From Rhexocercosporidium sp. MPI-PUGE-AT-0058 (lineage: Eukaryota; Ascomycota; Leotiomycetes; Helotiales): a stretch of 64,000 nt of DNA. The first letter of the stretch is position 1, and the number at the start of each line of letters is the position of its first letter. Both the position numbers and the translations under genes were made by a program. Shown here one piece after another: positions 11,320 to 23,789 of the stretch. The notes under the pieces were generated by a model. The model saw only the letters and a list, made by a program, of their open reading frames with translations. It was not told the origin of the DNA and searched no databases. Location of the stretch: the NCBI GenBank assembly GCA_020746875.1, contig JAGTJL010000020.1:682001-746000 (forward strand), read 5' to 3'.

Positions 11320-12443
11320 AGCAATGAGTCTATGAGAGGCAAGTTTTCGGTCGAGGAGTGTCGGTTCTTTAATTTGGTGCCATATTGGGGAATCAACGTT
11401 TATAAGCCGGTTCTAAAGTTTGGGCTTTTTGCTCTTTCTTCTGTTCGTACCAGTCTTCATTTTTCTTAGTTGCCATAGAAAGTCACACATAGATGATCTA
11501 TATCTACTGTCTAAGTGATCTTTAGGTACTTGTGATTGGTTTCTGAGTCCTGGGACGAAACAGCATAGTGATGGATGTCACACAAACGGCTCTGCTTTTT
11601 GGCAAGCGAGTCACCTAACTCCATGAATCTATCCCCAAGTACTGCTCTCATTCATGACCAAGTCGAGATACTAAACCTGATTTCGCTCTACTGCTCTTTG
11701 GGTGAATATGTGACTATATGTCTCTCCTGGAAGGTCATAGTTCAATTGAATAGTAGTTTGGAGCCAGTAAAAGTCGCCTGTGCTTCCGCCGGGGTCCAAA
11801 GGGAGCCACGGGCACGACCAAGCCTTTGATGGAGTTTCGGTTGCCGATATTTTATGAATGACTAACAGTAATGTGATCTATGTCGAAGCTAAGTCGACAT
11901 GGTTGTCTTTTGTTGTCACACCTTCGCATCCATTTACAAAGCCTGAGCTGTGCGTCCATCGTCTGCGACACAGATTTATGACTGCAAACCGGCTTGATAC
12001 CTACGAAAATTCGACTTTTGCTCTCTTTCGGTCAAGATCAGGTTATAGAGCAACAATGATAAACTATACACTTAGGGTACTTTCACCCCGAGAGATTGTT
12101 TTCGGAGCGAAGAAAATCTGAAAACGAAGCATATAACATCATTAGCTCAAGTAAAAAGTGCGACTACAATAAAAAAGTAAGAGCGAACCCGCTTCTACTT
12201 ATGACACCTGATTTGACTCATTTCATCCGGTTGCATTTGTAAAATCGTTCGATGCATTACCACGTGATACCGTGCCACTTTCAGCCACTGGCATGTTGAA
12301 GCAAAATTTCTCTCCAGTTTTTGGACGTCATTCTACTCGATCAAGTCCCATCACCTAGGCTCTCCAACAAATCATTTTACCAATCAGCTCAGGTGTCGTC
12401 TACCGCTTAGTCCTGTGTTTCTCGTTGATGTACCCAAGCTAAT
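11320..12443. other. Intergenic, nothing recognised
   Basis: No gene, RNA or clear repeat was seen. The region from about 12050 to 12300 is A/T-rich and includes CACGTG at 12262-12267, an E-box-like palindrome, within GATACCACGTGATACCG-like sequence. Confidence 0.3.
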
Positions 12444-14251
12444 ATGACGGATGAACTTGCGGCGCCCATGACTCTGGTCGAGTCAACCGACGACCTCGAG
12501 TTAGACAGCCTCTACGATATGCTCAGCGATGCAGGTGCACTGGACGATAGTCTACTTGGCCTGGCGAGGAAAAACCATCTCGCAGCTCTATTTGAAGGTC
12601 AATCTCAACCAATTTCTGAGCAACATCAAATTTTGGACTCCTTGAGACAGGGGATCGCCGATTTCCACGAATCTGTACAGCAAACTACCAACATACGCTC
12701 TCAGCCGCCCCTCAGATCTCTAAGTCTTCTAGATATGCCAGCTGAGATACTCATCCATATTTGTGGCTATGCCAAAGGATGGGAAGGTGGGGAACACTTC
12801 TCTGAGGACACTGCCCCGCCCATGGCAGTGAACACCGTAAAAAGTCTACGATTGACTTGCCGAAAACTCCACGATGCAAGTTCCCACCTTCTCATACACT
12901 TCTTGTGTGTTGCTCCGGACGATCCGCAGTCTGTCTCACGCCTTGACGAAGTCTCCGGACATCCACTCGTCCGCAAAGGCGTCCAAGGGATTCGAGTAGT
13001 GTTGCATACATACGACGGATTTATTGCAAGCAGTTTCTTAGCTTTCGCGGGATATCAAACCGACCTACTATTAGAGTCCATAGAACCCGTGGAAGAGACT
13101 GCGAATTTTCGCAATGGAAAAAATTGTTTAGTCCTCCTTGGCATGTCCTAGGAGGAAACCTTTGAGAAACTGCACAAGGCGAAGGGCATTTTGCAGTCCT
13201 GGCTCGAATTTCGCAGCAATACCGGTCCTGCTGAAGTTGAACATGAAGCACTGGAATACCGAGCAATTTTAAACAGGGCATACCTCGAGTATCTAAAGAA
13301 ATATGCCGAACAAGAGAACCAGCGCAAAAGTGGGTCATTTGTTCGCATATCGCCCTTGCGATTGGCAAAATGCCTATACTCAGAAGCCTTGAACTAACCG
13401 ATTACGATATCGATCGGAGGCAAATTCGAAAAGCAACCCTGTTCCAGCAGCTTGAAGATGATGAAGTGATGTTCAGGAACATGATACATCCCATGCGGTG
13501 GGAAGACTCCAGGGTTAGAGGTTGGGGACGGCCCGCTATGGGCATTCTTTTCAGCCTGCCAATTGCAATACACAAGGCGGGGATTTATCTTACGAACTTA
13601 GACATTCAGATCTCACCTCCAGAGGACTTTTCTCCTCTCGCACCTACTGAGGCAGACCTTTGCGACCTGAAAGCTTCCATGAAGCAAATGAAATTCTTCA
13701 ATTTTTGGATTCGCGGAAGGGAAGCTAGCTTTTGGCCTCGTCGACCAGTCGACGAAGTGAAGCATGTAGTGAAATACGAGTCGGCCCTCTTGGACACAGC
13801 AAATCTGCGAAGGATTAGCCTCGATGTGCACTGCCTTTGGGATGAAAACATGCCTCCCAGATTGTCTTTGCTCAAACCACGGCCATGGCCACAGCTCCGC
13901 AGTTTTTCTTTGTGGGGTGTTCCAGCTCATTATACAGAGCTTGCCCAGATCTTGGACGGCCGAGAAAAGCCAATCACTTTCGTCAATCTGCGGGATACGC
14001 ATCTCATTAGTGGTACTTGGGCAGATATTCTTGACCTACTGCGGAACACTTACATGGGATGCACATCACTTGAGTACCCGACGGGAGCAGAGTGTGATAC
14101 TCTGTCGGACGAAGATCGGAAGAGAATATTTCTGAGTTCGGTTGGCCTTGACCACTTGGTCGTCAGGAGCCTAGCGGAGAGGTACATTGCGAGACTAGTT
14201 GCTACGAATCCCCTTCGAGATCTTGCCGGAGATATGGAAGATGCGGAGTAG
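12444..14251 (+). pseudogene. F-box protein, copy 1 of a tandem pair, with in-frame stop and frameshift
   Basis: The ATG at 12444 opens a frame with an F-box at about residues 92-110 (LSLLDMPAEILIHICGY). Such proteins usually recruit substrates to SCF ubiquitin ligases through Skp1. A TAG at 13149-13151 interrupts the frame, which then continues to about 13340. There a -1 shift at a TTT run (13338-13340) leads into the last frame, which ends at a TAG at 14249-14251. Block order matches the second copy at 15110-17000 throughout: F-box, GHP.V/I..GV, SGSF...ALAIGKMP, LPIAIHKAG..LT.LDIQ, PTGAECDTLS. Restoring one T at the run makes this copy align with copy 2 residue for residue there. Family-level function is unknown and the locus is probably inactive as annotated. 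Confidence 0.7.
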
Positions 14252-14960
14252 TCGAGTCACGGCTTATCATGCTAGGCTCGGGATAGCTAATCTACGACGT
14301 CCACCAGTCTGAGCATCGAATGGGGCAGTTGACTTGTACTCTCTCGAGGTCTTCCTACAAATCAAGAAATTTATATCTTTCATCCCCTTGTAATGTTCTC
14401 GCAACAAGTAGCGATCAGACTCTCCGTCTTCGCTATTGCCAGAGTGAGCTTTGTGGTCATGGGTGGATAGCAGCGACGCCTATGACCAAAACAACTTAAG
14501 ATAGAGCCGAAGAAATTGACAGAATCCAGCCACTGGACATAAATGATAAAAACGTAGAATTAAAATAGCACGAGGAATGAGTTTATCTTTTTTGCCAAGT
14601 CAAAGAAGGGTTACCCCTGACTCTTCGTGTGGACGGGAAATTGCCGATTTGTGGCACAGGCTATCAGCAGAAAATCACACAGTTTAAGGTAGGAAAATCA
14701 TAAAAACTTCACAACAGTACATAATTTTTACTTATAAACAAGGCTTTAGTCACATTTATATAACTAAATTATACTCGTAAGTTTATAAAGTCTACAATTA
14801 ATTATTATAGTGAGAAATGTCTCCTTCCGCACTGCTGAGGGTGTGCCAAAAATCGGCAGCTTCCTAGCCACGCGAAGACCCGAGTAATACGTTTCAGGCT
14901 AGCGTTGATCTGCCGAACCCAAGATTCTGGACCTTGATTGATTCTGTTAGGCCGCGCAAT

Positions 14961-15000
<40 letters not shown>

Positions 15001-15109
15001 TCAAAGAGCAACTGTTTTGCTGTCGTTCTGGTCGCATTCTAGGCTCAATATCCCTTTTTATTCGTGCGCTAGTAGCTAGAGGAAGCTGCACGCAGGATTG
15101 CATGGAGCC
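14252..15109. other. Spacer between the two F-box copies
   Basis: AT-rich spacer, with 14690-14815 especially rich in A and T. It ends in an AAC microsatellite described separately. No gene was seen. Confidence 0.4.
14958..15001 (+). repeat. (AAC)n microsatellite
   Basis: About thirteen uninterrupted AAC units lie roughly 110 bp before the start of the second F-box copy. They may be part of its leader or promoter. The length is likely to vary between strains. Confidence 0.95.
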
Positions 15110-17000
15110 ATGGCATCATCAAACGGGCTCACCGACATTACCCTTGGCACCGACTTGAACCTCGACCAACTGTACAAAAAGCTCAAAGAACTAGACTTGA
15201 TAGACTATAAGGTACTCTCCCAACGAATCGAAAACACCCACAAAAAATTGTCTATCAACGCGGACGTCAATGAGCCATACTTTGATCGGAGCCTTCCATT
15301 TGGCTTGATAGCGAACCACGAGGAGACATTGTCTTCCTTGACACGCGTAGTGGACGACTATCGTGTGTTGTTACGCAAGAACATCAATGCCCTGTCAAAC
15401 TCTTCAGTCATACCATTTTCTATCCTCGACATGCCCGACGAAATACTTGTCAAAATATGTGGATACGTTAAAGGATGGGAACCCGACCCTAACACATCAA
15501 CACTTCACTCAGCGCACCATATCGGCACAAAAGAAGTCCAGAATCTTCGTTTGAGCTGCAAGAGACTATGTGCCACTAGCTCTCACCTTCTCTTACACTT
15601 TGTCACCATTGATTTCACCACATCTGCCTCGATCAGGCGTTTGCACGAGATATCCTTGCATCCAGCTATCAGTAGAGGTGTGAGGACTGTCAGGGTCATC
15701 CTGAGCTTTTACGACTCTAAGCTGGCGGCTAGCTTCCCTGAATTTGTGGGATACAACGCGAAGAAGCTCAGTGAGTCTGCAGATGGAGTTGAAGAGATGG
15801 CTAGGTACGATGAAGAGCTGGCTGGTTACCGGGATCAGGGATGCTCCCAGAGGATTTCCCAGAGGAAAATCGTTCAAACACGCAGCATATTGAATATCGG
15901 GTAAAAGATCAGGAAATTGTCAAGAAGGCAAGGCTTATCGCTGATGCCTGGAACAGCACGCAGATTGAAGATGAAGACCTGTCTAACGAGGGACAATCAT
16001 ATCGGAATGCACTGATAAGAGGCTATGAAGAATACCAGAAGCTATTCGAGGAACAGGAAAAACGGCTGGCAGATGGATCTTTTATCGAATCAGTTGCAGC
16101 TGCTATTGCTAGAATGCCTCTAGCCACGAGACTAGAAATCCATGATTACCGCAGATTCGACCAGAGATGCCTTGACTGTAAGCTCTCAAGATGGGTGGTC
16201 AATGAGAAATCACTTGTAAGAGGCACTCTGCTGCCAATTGGCTGGGCAGAGGCATGCAAAAACGACCTTGGATACCCCCAACTGAAATTGTAGCCACCCT
16301 CCCAGTAGCCATTCACAAGGCCGGTACTTCACTCACTAGTCTCGATATCCAGTCATTGCTTCCAGGGGAACATTTTTCTCTGGTACCTTGGGACAAGGAC
16401 TTGAAGGAGCTCACAGCGGCTATGCAGAGGTTGAAGACATTTCAATTCGTACCTCTTCAGACGAGAGACCAAACCCACCGGCTTATTCGTCAATCAGGAG
16501 AGCTCAATTGCCTTAAGAGTTTCATTTCGGCCATTTTGGATTCACCAAGTCTTGAAACAATCTCGCTTAATCTCCGGGAACTTTGGGACAACAATACATT
16601 TCCTGCCCAGGGGCTTTTTTCTTTGCTCCATTTACGACCATGGCCAAAGCTGTCGTGGGTATCTTTGAGATCCACGCCCCTACGTCTCGAAGAAATGGCA
16701 GAGATTTTGCACTCAAGTGACACGCCAATTCGCTTCTGGGGTCGCAGTTTGCATCTTCAAGACGGAAGTTGGGCAGACGGTCTTGATCTCCTTAAGAGAA
16801 AAGCGACCAACGAAAGTACACTTGACCGACCGACTGGAGCAGAATGTGATACTATGTCTAAAGATGAATTGGACAATATTTTCCAGGTTTCTGGCGATAA
16901 CTGGCCATTGAACAAGGCGGAGCTCTACATACGGGGGTATAGTGTCAAGAATCCTTTACGACATGATGAGACAACCTCCGAGAACGAAGCAGGAGTGTGA
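15110..17000 (+). pseudogene. F-box protein, copy 2 of a tandem pair, with two -1 frameshifts
   Basis: The ATG at 15110 (MASSNGL) opens a frame containing the F-box FSILDMPDEILVKICGY at about residues 105-122. The frame changes by -1 near 15838-15848, at a GGG or CCC run, into the segment with IARMPLATRLEIHDYRR. It changes by -1 again at a run of five C (16275-16279) into TEIVATLPVAIHKAG and on to a TGA at 16998-17000. With one base added at each run the whole reads as one protein of about 630 residues, colinear with copy 1. The C-terminal half looks like an irregular leucine-rich region. Both copies lie on the same strand, so they arose by tandem duplication. Their lesions are at different places. 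Confidence 0.7.
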
Positions 17001-17753
17001 GAGGAATCCTCCTCTGTGGTGGAAGTGCGCGAAGATTCATATCCACTACAAAACCTGACTCAGATTGCTGGCCTTGCAACTACATAGAATATGGACATCC
17101 CAGGAAATAGACAACATTTCATTTTACATGGGGTCTGCAGATGTAACTTAGTTATTTCTGTTCCGCTGATGAATACTTCTAGCAATCATGTCAGCTCAGT
17201 GAATGCTCTATTGAAAATGTCTGATTTGAGCGATCTTCGTTAAAACCCGAGGCGTCTTCCTTACGAATTTCATTTCTATCCTTCGCGTGGGGCAGAAGAA
17301 TCTGAGTTACCTATAATTATTTTGGAACTGGAAATATAACTATGTCGCCACACACAGGGGCCGCCGTTTTTTGTGCTCTACGTCGTGAATCCATGTCTAA
17401 CGGGTACCGCAATAGACACTTATATTTAATATGCTGCAGGTCCACGATCCCCAGTCATAAACTCCACACCGTAGTTGAATAAAGACTGAGACGCAATAAG
17501 GGCCTTGGCTAGCCCCCAAAATCTGTCATGTGACAAATTGCTGACCTCGGTTTTGAAATGCATTAAGTTGATGCATCGCAAGAGCTCCTCGTCCTCATAT
17601 CTCGTTCTCCTATTCTGATAACGATATCTTTTTGTCTGGGTTATTCGATTGATATCATTCCATTTTGCAAGATTCTAGCTCTCCAAATTTTGAGATAACA
17701 ACGCCCCTCCCAACCTTATCATCAAGCTCCACGGTCCGACAAGTGCGATATCA
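17001..17753. other. Intergenic, nothing recognised
   Basis: 3' flank of F-box copy 2 and promoter of the HET gene. No motif stands out. Confidence 0.35.
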
Positions 17754-19929
17754 ATGGACAACATACCAAAGAGACAACTCGCCACGAGTCTCAAACGGCA
17801 ATACCTCATCAGTGAAGCAAGTCACAAACCCACCGCCTCCACACGCTTTGCCGAACCCTCTACAGAAATTCCCGACGACTTTCATCGATGCAAGCACTGC
17901 CAACGGGTCACCATCAAACCACCATTCGCAGCTTCTGAAAAAGCGTACAAATTTCGTGTCAATCTACCACATACTCGTAAAGAAGCTGCGCAAGCAGCAA
18001 GAGACAATTGTCCCCTGTTCGAGATCTTCGCGAGCAGCCCTCCAGATGACACGAAGGCATGCAGCCGTCGTCAATTGGTACGACAAGTCTTCTCCGATAC
18101 AGAATTGTTTTGGTATCACCGAAGCTGTAATACCGTGAGGGAGAGACTCTTGTATCTGTACCAAAGTATGTGTAGGCGGCCATTCATCATGCTGGTGGAT
18201 GAGATCGACTTTGGTGTTTCTCTCTTCAATTTTGGGTGGGCGAGCGACTGGCAAGGAATGGTTTCGGCTAGAGCAGGTAGGGAAATACCTAAAGACCGAA
18301 TTCGGAAACATTTTGTTTACATCCCCCACAGACGATGTTGCTACAGTATATGCTCCGTGGCCGATCATACGAAACAGTATTGCAGGCTCAGCTATGGCCT
18401 ACTCTACTATTCAAGAGTGGTTGAAAGAATGCAATATATCACATCGATCCAATGGATCTTGTCAGCAGCGAACTACATCATTCACACCAACTCGTCTCAT
18501 TGAAGTTGGTTCCAAAAACAACACATACTCGCCGAAGCTAGTCCTAAATCCAAAAATTCCTACATCTTGGTGCTGCTTAAGCTATTGCTGGGGTGGTGAC
18601 CAGCCTGTCAAAACAACGACAGCTACAATCGAAAGCCATACTTCAAGCATAGTCTTCGCAGATCTTCCCAAAAGCCTCCAAGATGCATTGATAGTCACAG
18701 CCAAAATTGGAATGCAATACATATGGATAGATTGCCTCTGCATCATCCAAGATGACCCAGAAGATCTAGCAAAGGAGCTTTCGACCATGTCTTCAATTTA
18801 CAAATACGCCGATATCACGATATCAGCTTCCAGTGCGCACGGTGTCAGTAATGGGTTTTTGCAAGAGCGGACATGGCGGCCGATATCTACGCCGTTCGCA
18901 CTCTCACTGCAGACACCAGACTCGCAGACCGGCACCGTACAAATCACGGACTATAACTCCTACGACTTTCAAAGTCAAGACCCTGTCCATTCTAGAGCCT
19001 GGATCTTCCAAGAACAACTCCTATCCTCTCGCGTCGTAGATTTCTCCTCTATGATGGTCCGCTGGCACTGCGCGACCATATCCCGAAACGACGCCGGCTG
19101 GCCAGAACCCGAGCCAGAAGTCGGAGACAGTCTCATGTCCATGTTCTCCGCGCTAAACATCATGAATCGTCAGAGTCAACGAGGCGAGGAGTCATCCCCA
19201 GAGTATTTCTGGTCTTGGATCGTGCAGGAGTTTTCGAAGCGTAACCTTTCCTTTGCTGGTGATAAGCTACTGGCTGTCTCGGCCATCGCGCAGGAGATGG
19301 GGGAGAGGCGTGGGGATCAGTATATGGCCGGGATGTGGCAGTCGAGTCTTTTGGAGACTTTACTTTGGATGAGGGAGGCTAAATTGCCTGTGAAGAGGCC
19401 AGAGCGCTATCGTGCACCGTCTTGGTCTTGGGCATCTATTGAGGGTGAGATAGATTTCCCGGGTAGGTATGCTGCTGACGATGACGATGGAAGGCATTCG
19501 AGGCTTGTTATTGAACTTGTGACATGTCACACACAGTTAGAGAATTCCGTTGCACCGTATGGTGCCGTTCGATCTGGGATCTTGAAACTAAAAGGCAAGC
19601 TGAGGCAAGCAACGTGGTACTACGATGCAGAGGAACTGGTACTCCACGATTCATACCGAGATGAGATTGCTGGTACCACGAGAAAAGACGCATTTGAGAG
19701 TGGGTGGGCAGACAATGTAGCCGACAGGAGCCAGGAGATTTGGTGTCTGGAGGTCTACGAGTCCGCTGGCATATATGCTTCTCGTGGTTTGCTGCTCACT
19801 GAAGTATCGACTGAGCCAGCACCTGCAGAAGAGGGGTACTATTTCTCTCGAGTTGGGTATTTCAAGCTGTTCTTGAGGAAGAGGTCTATCTTCCAAGACA
19901 TTAAGCAGAGCACTCTTACCATAGTTTAA
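17754..19929 (+). pseudogene. HET-domain protein with one frameshift
   Basis: The ATG at 17754 begins an N-terminal region with CKHCQ and a second Cys in RDNCPLFEIF, the usual metal-site-like start of HET proteins. Near 18236-18262 the frame changes (+1, or -2) from FNFGW-type sequence to KEWFRLEQVGKY. It then stays open to a TAA at 19927-19929. HET blocks are clear: WCCLSYCWGGDQ, YIWIDCLCIIQDD, SRAWIFQEQLLSSR, and the later YRAPSWSWASIEG. These proteins control vegetative incompatibility and programmed cell death. No short intron explains the switch. Apart from the single break all blocks are preserved, so inactivation is recent or the base call is wrong. Confidence 0.75.
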
Positions 19930-20299
19930 TATAGCTCTGGAAATATCTGCACCTAGCTTTTGCAATCTACCCCCCACCCCCAAATTGAATTAGTATTTCC
20001 TGCCGATCATGAATGCGGGGTCTCTTCAGAGTCAACGCATATCAACCAGTCTGTCCTGTGGCACAAGTTAGCCCTCACATCTTCTAACAGCACAAGTTGC
20101 GTAGTCCCCACCAAGCTCATTCTAACCAATTCAAAAAGAGTTCTAAAGCGGATACTACGAGACGTGAATCCGCCAGCTTTTATCCCGTCCAGAGTATGTC
20201 GTCGTTGCTAGTTATGCGTATGTCAATACTCGATTTGTGATACCATCATACCCAGATGAATTTCCTTCGTTCCGACTCATAGCTCCTCACATCAAGGTG
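19930..20299. other. Spacer between HET gene and tandem-repeat array
   Basis: No gene was seen. The left edge of the repeat array is blurred, and some of this stretch may be very diverged repeat units. Confidence 0.3.
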
Positions 20300-23200
20300 T
20301 TCATTATTTGAATCCATCTTAGTAGTGCCTGCAACCTTGAAATCGGGCTTTCGCAGCTAATGGTGATACGTCGAACTCTGGTCATATTCCCAGTTGTTGG
20401 CATTTTGTAACACATGAAGCTCTCGCAAATCGTTATTCAAGATAGACGCTATGTGAAATTCTCCCGATATCCTAAATGGTTTCATATATCGTCAGAAGCA
20501 TATAGGATGTGCCAGGGAGGAATCCCAAACTCTCGAGTCCTCTGGAAATTTTCGACAGTCCAACTAACATATCGCTGCCAGACTACATGTCTCACCTATC
20601 ACACGCGAAAATTATATGCTTGCAATTTCGCGGTTGCGAACCGATTTTGTAGTAATGAATTTCCTCCCATTTCTTCATATTCTCGTAACTCGAATTGGGT
20701 TTCCTTTCGAATCAAAACTTCATGGCCCGCTCACTACTGCCTAAAACTCAGCTAGAGCTAGGACTCAGCCACTTATAAATTTTAGATGCGTGCGAAAATT
20801 CAGGCAATTACTTATCTGTGTTATGTCTCATGATATCCAAGATTTTGCATCCTCGTAACCAGATTTAGAATTTACATCTAGTGCAAATCTCGAAGCCTGC
20901 TTACTCTTGCCAGCTGGAGGCGGCAATTGGCCACAAGTGGTTTTCGCATGCTTGCCAAAAACTCAAGGACTACTCATTAGGGTGATGTTCATAATACCCA
21001 AGTCTTCGTATCCTCATAATTAGGTTTTGACTCTTTTCGGATCAACTTCCTGAAACCCGCGAACAGCAAATAGCCTGCTCCCCAGCTGGAGCCAAGAATC
21101 AACCATATATGCTCTTCGTATACTTGCGAAAAACTCAAGGATTACTTAAATAGATTCTAACTCATCACATCCAGGTTTTCGCATCCTCGTAATATGCTCT
21201 TAAATTTCTCGGGGGGGAAGGGGGGGGGGGGGGGGGGGGGGGGGGTGTGGTCCTAAAGCCTACGTACTCTAAGTAGCACTAAGTCGATGCCATGGTTGAG
21301 CCACTCACAGACCCCCAATGGATGCGAAAAGTTTAAGAAGTGTTGCTTATAATACAGATCTCAGTGTCTATAGTTTGGCAATCGCTTAAACTCGTGGCGG
21401 CCTCAATCTAGCCCTGCAATATGTTCATCGCAAGCAGTCACTTGGTTGATATCACGACTCGGCTACGAATTAACATGTGATGCATGTCAAATGTTCAAGA
21501 ATCATTCTCCGGCACTAATTAGAAGTCGTAGACTCCAGTCTTTCGGAACCTTAGAACCTCATCTTAGTCTTGAGTTACGCCTAAAGTTTATGTACCGTGT
21601 GCCACCACCAAGCCAAAGCTTTCATTCATCAACGCATACTTACCCAGAGCATGCGAAAAATTTAAGAACTACTTCCTACCTAAACCCTCCTTTTATTGAG
21701 GTTTTCGCATCCTCATCTTTACGTTGCAGCTCTAGGTCACCTTGCGGCTTGTTCACCGCAAGCGGCCGTCGACCCCAAGCCAGCAGTAGACCCTCACGCA
21801 CTTATCTGCTGCATGCAAAACTTCCATAATTGCTCTTCTACTGATTTGGCATCTATGTAACCTAATTTTAGTGCCATATCAACTTCTAAGCATATCCACC
21901 GCGAGTAAATATCAAGCTAAAACCAGGACTCAGCCACATCTATATGCCCAACCCATGCGAAAACTTCGGAAACTATTCTTTTTAATACATTAATCTTGAT
22001 ATCCAGCTTTTTGCAATTTTTTAATGCGTTGGTCCGTTGCGACGATTTTCTAAATCGAGCCATACCAGCAATCCCCCCCACCCACAAACCCCGTCTTTCT
22101 CTGACGCCAGACGCCAGAATCATTTGATTTGTAGTCCAAAAGTCACCCTCTCACTTCCTGGTATACTCAAATCAGCATTCGGCTTTTGTCGCAGGTCTAG
22201 CCCGTTGGTGCACTCGATGGGCGCGTCCCAAGAAGGAGGGGTATTCCCATTGCCATCCCACCCTAACCTTGAAAACGCTCTAGGACATTGCCTGAATTTC
22301 AGATCGTCTACTTACACACCAAACATCATACTCTTCATTTTTAGCAAGCTTCACATATCTCTCGCATCCATGGACACCAAGCAACAGAAGTTGTCTCACC
22401 AATCCACTTGGACACAATAAAATACCGATTTTCATGACTCAAAGCACCATCGAAAAGTGCGAAAGATTCATATTGTATCTTCGTAGTATATAAGAGTCAG
22501 AATACAAAATTCAGCAACTTTTCCGAACGTTTCGCAATTGCGACGAGCAAATAAAAACAGATGATCCCGCTCAGCGCGTTCCCTCATAAGAGGATATGAT
22601 AAAATGCTAACTTTGACAGCAAAAAACGCTATCAAAGGATGCAAAAAGCTCAGGTTAGATATCCGTGAGATACAGATGTCAGAAACCCAAATTTAGCAGC
22701 TTTTTCGTCCTTTCGCACCTGCGACGAGTAAGTGATTGGAGACAAGCTAAGCGAGATACCCGTGGGAGAACATAACAAATGCTAACTTTGACAGCACGAA
22801 ACGTCATCGACAACTGCGAAAACTTCTAAAAACATCTCCAATACTATCGAGAGTCATAACACCAAGTTTGGCAGCTTTTTCGGCTGTTCTGCATGTGTGA
22901 CAAGTAAGTGATAAGAGGCAGGCTAAACGAGTTCCTCACGCGAGGACATAAGAAAGGTTATTCTTATTGATGCGAAACGCCATCGAAAACTCCGAATCAT
23001 GTAGATAACATGCTTAGTACTAAAGAGGGGCAGAATACAAACTTTAGCGCATTTTTCGCACTTTTCGTGTCTGCGACAAATAGCTGATCGGAGACAAGCA
23101 TCACAAGTCGTGTAAACTTCGCCGAGAGAACACTACATATTATTCTTTCGACACTGCGGAAAGTTTCTTGGGGTCTCTAAAACTTATATACGGCATATCC

Positions 23201-23750
23201 AAGTTACTGACAATATTTGTCCACTTTTTTCGCAATTTTCGATCATACTTTGACCTTGGAAGTATTCATGGTTTGAAGTGGCGCCGCCGAGGTACAAGAG
23301 TATGTCTATCACATCTTGGGTTTTTGACAGTGCGCAAAGCTTGTAAAAGACTTCACGAGTTGCCTACTGAACTTTCAGGTTACTAACATCGAGTTTGCAC
23401 GTTTTCGCAAATTCAAATTTGTTCTGCATTTGCAAGTATTCATCACCTGAAGCGGTTCACCCTGGGGTGAGAGAAGACCACACACACGATGCCTTCGGCG
23501 CTGCGAAAAGTTATTCGCAGTCTCCAAAAGCCAGGTACGGAACTTAGAAGTTGTTAAGACTGAGATCACACAATTCCGCAATTTTTCGACATTACTTTGG
23601 CCTTTGAATTACTCATTATCTGAAAGCAGGTTCGCCCGGGAAAGGATAAGATAACGTCCCTGATATTGTCTCGCCGCTACAAAACTCAAACAAAAAACTC
23701 CAAACGCAGATGGGACAAAGTTTTTGTGGAAAGTTGAGAGCGGAGCTCTT
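20300..23750. repeat. Degenerate tandem repeat array, unit about 160-180 bp
   Basis: Recurring blocks are spaced regularly. In the left half 'cctcgtaa'-like blocks occur near 20684, 20852, 21012 and 21182, with further diverged copies near 21350, 21525, 21705, 21850 and 22010. In the right half the block 'aaatgctaactttgacagc' and its variants occurs near 22607, 22780, 22958, 23133, 23306, 23484 and 23660, that is every 173-178 bp. Within each unit a TGCGAAAA box is followed about 80-90 bp later by a TTTTTCG box and then by a purine-rich GA..GA segment. Units differ a lot, so the array is old or fast-evolving. It carries no convincing reading frame. The left edge is uncertain by several hundred bases. 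Confidence 0.85.
21211..21245 (+). repeat. Poly-G tract (G7-AA-G26)
   Basis: An exceptional homopolymer lies inside one unit of the tandem array. It could form G-quadruplex structures. The exact length is likely to be unreliable in any assembly, and this is also a natural place for a gap-filling artefact. Confidence 0.9.
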
Positions 23751-23789
23751 ACAAAATTCTCTACCCAGTCTCCCACAAGCCATTTATCC

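Noticed and set aside
17665..18138. 157-codon frame overlapping the HET N-terminus
   Set aside because: The other frame from ATG 17754 carries the Cys-pair pattern expected of HET proteins; this one has none.
21446..21829. 127-codon frame inside the tandem array
   Set aside because: It spans diverged repeat units and codes for unlike peptides in successive units, so it is probably chance.
22037..22420. 127-codon frame at the centre of the array
   Set aside because: No motif, and composition like the repeat background.
20300..23750. CRISPR-like array
   Set aside because: The unit is far too long and units are diverged along their whole length; the host is a fungus.
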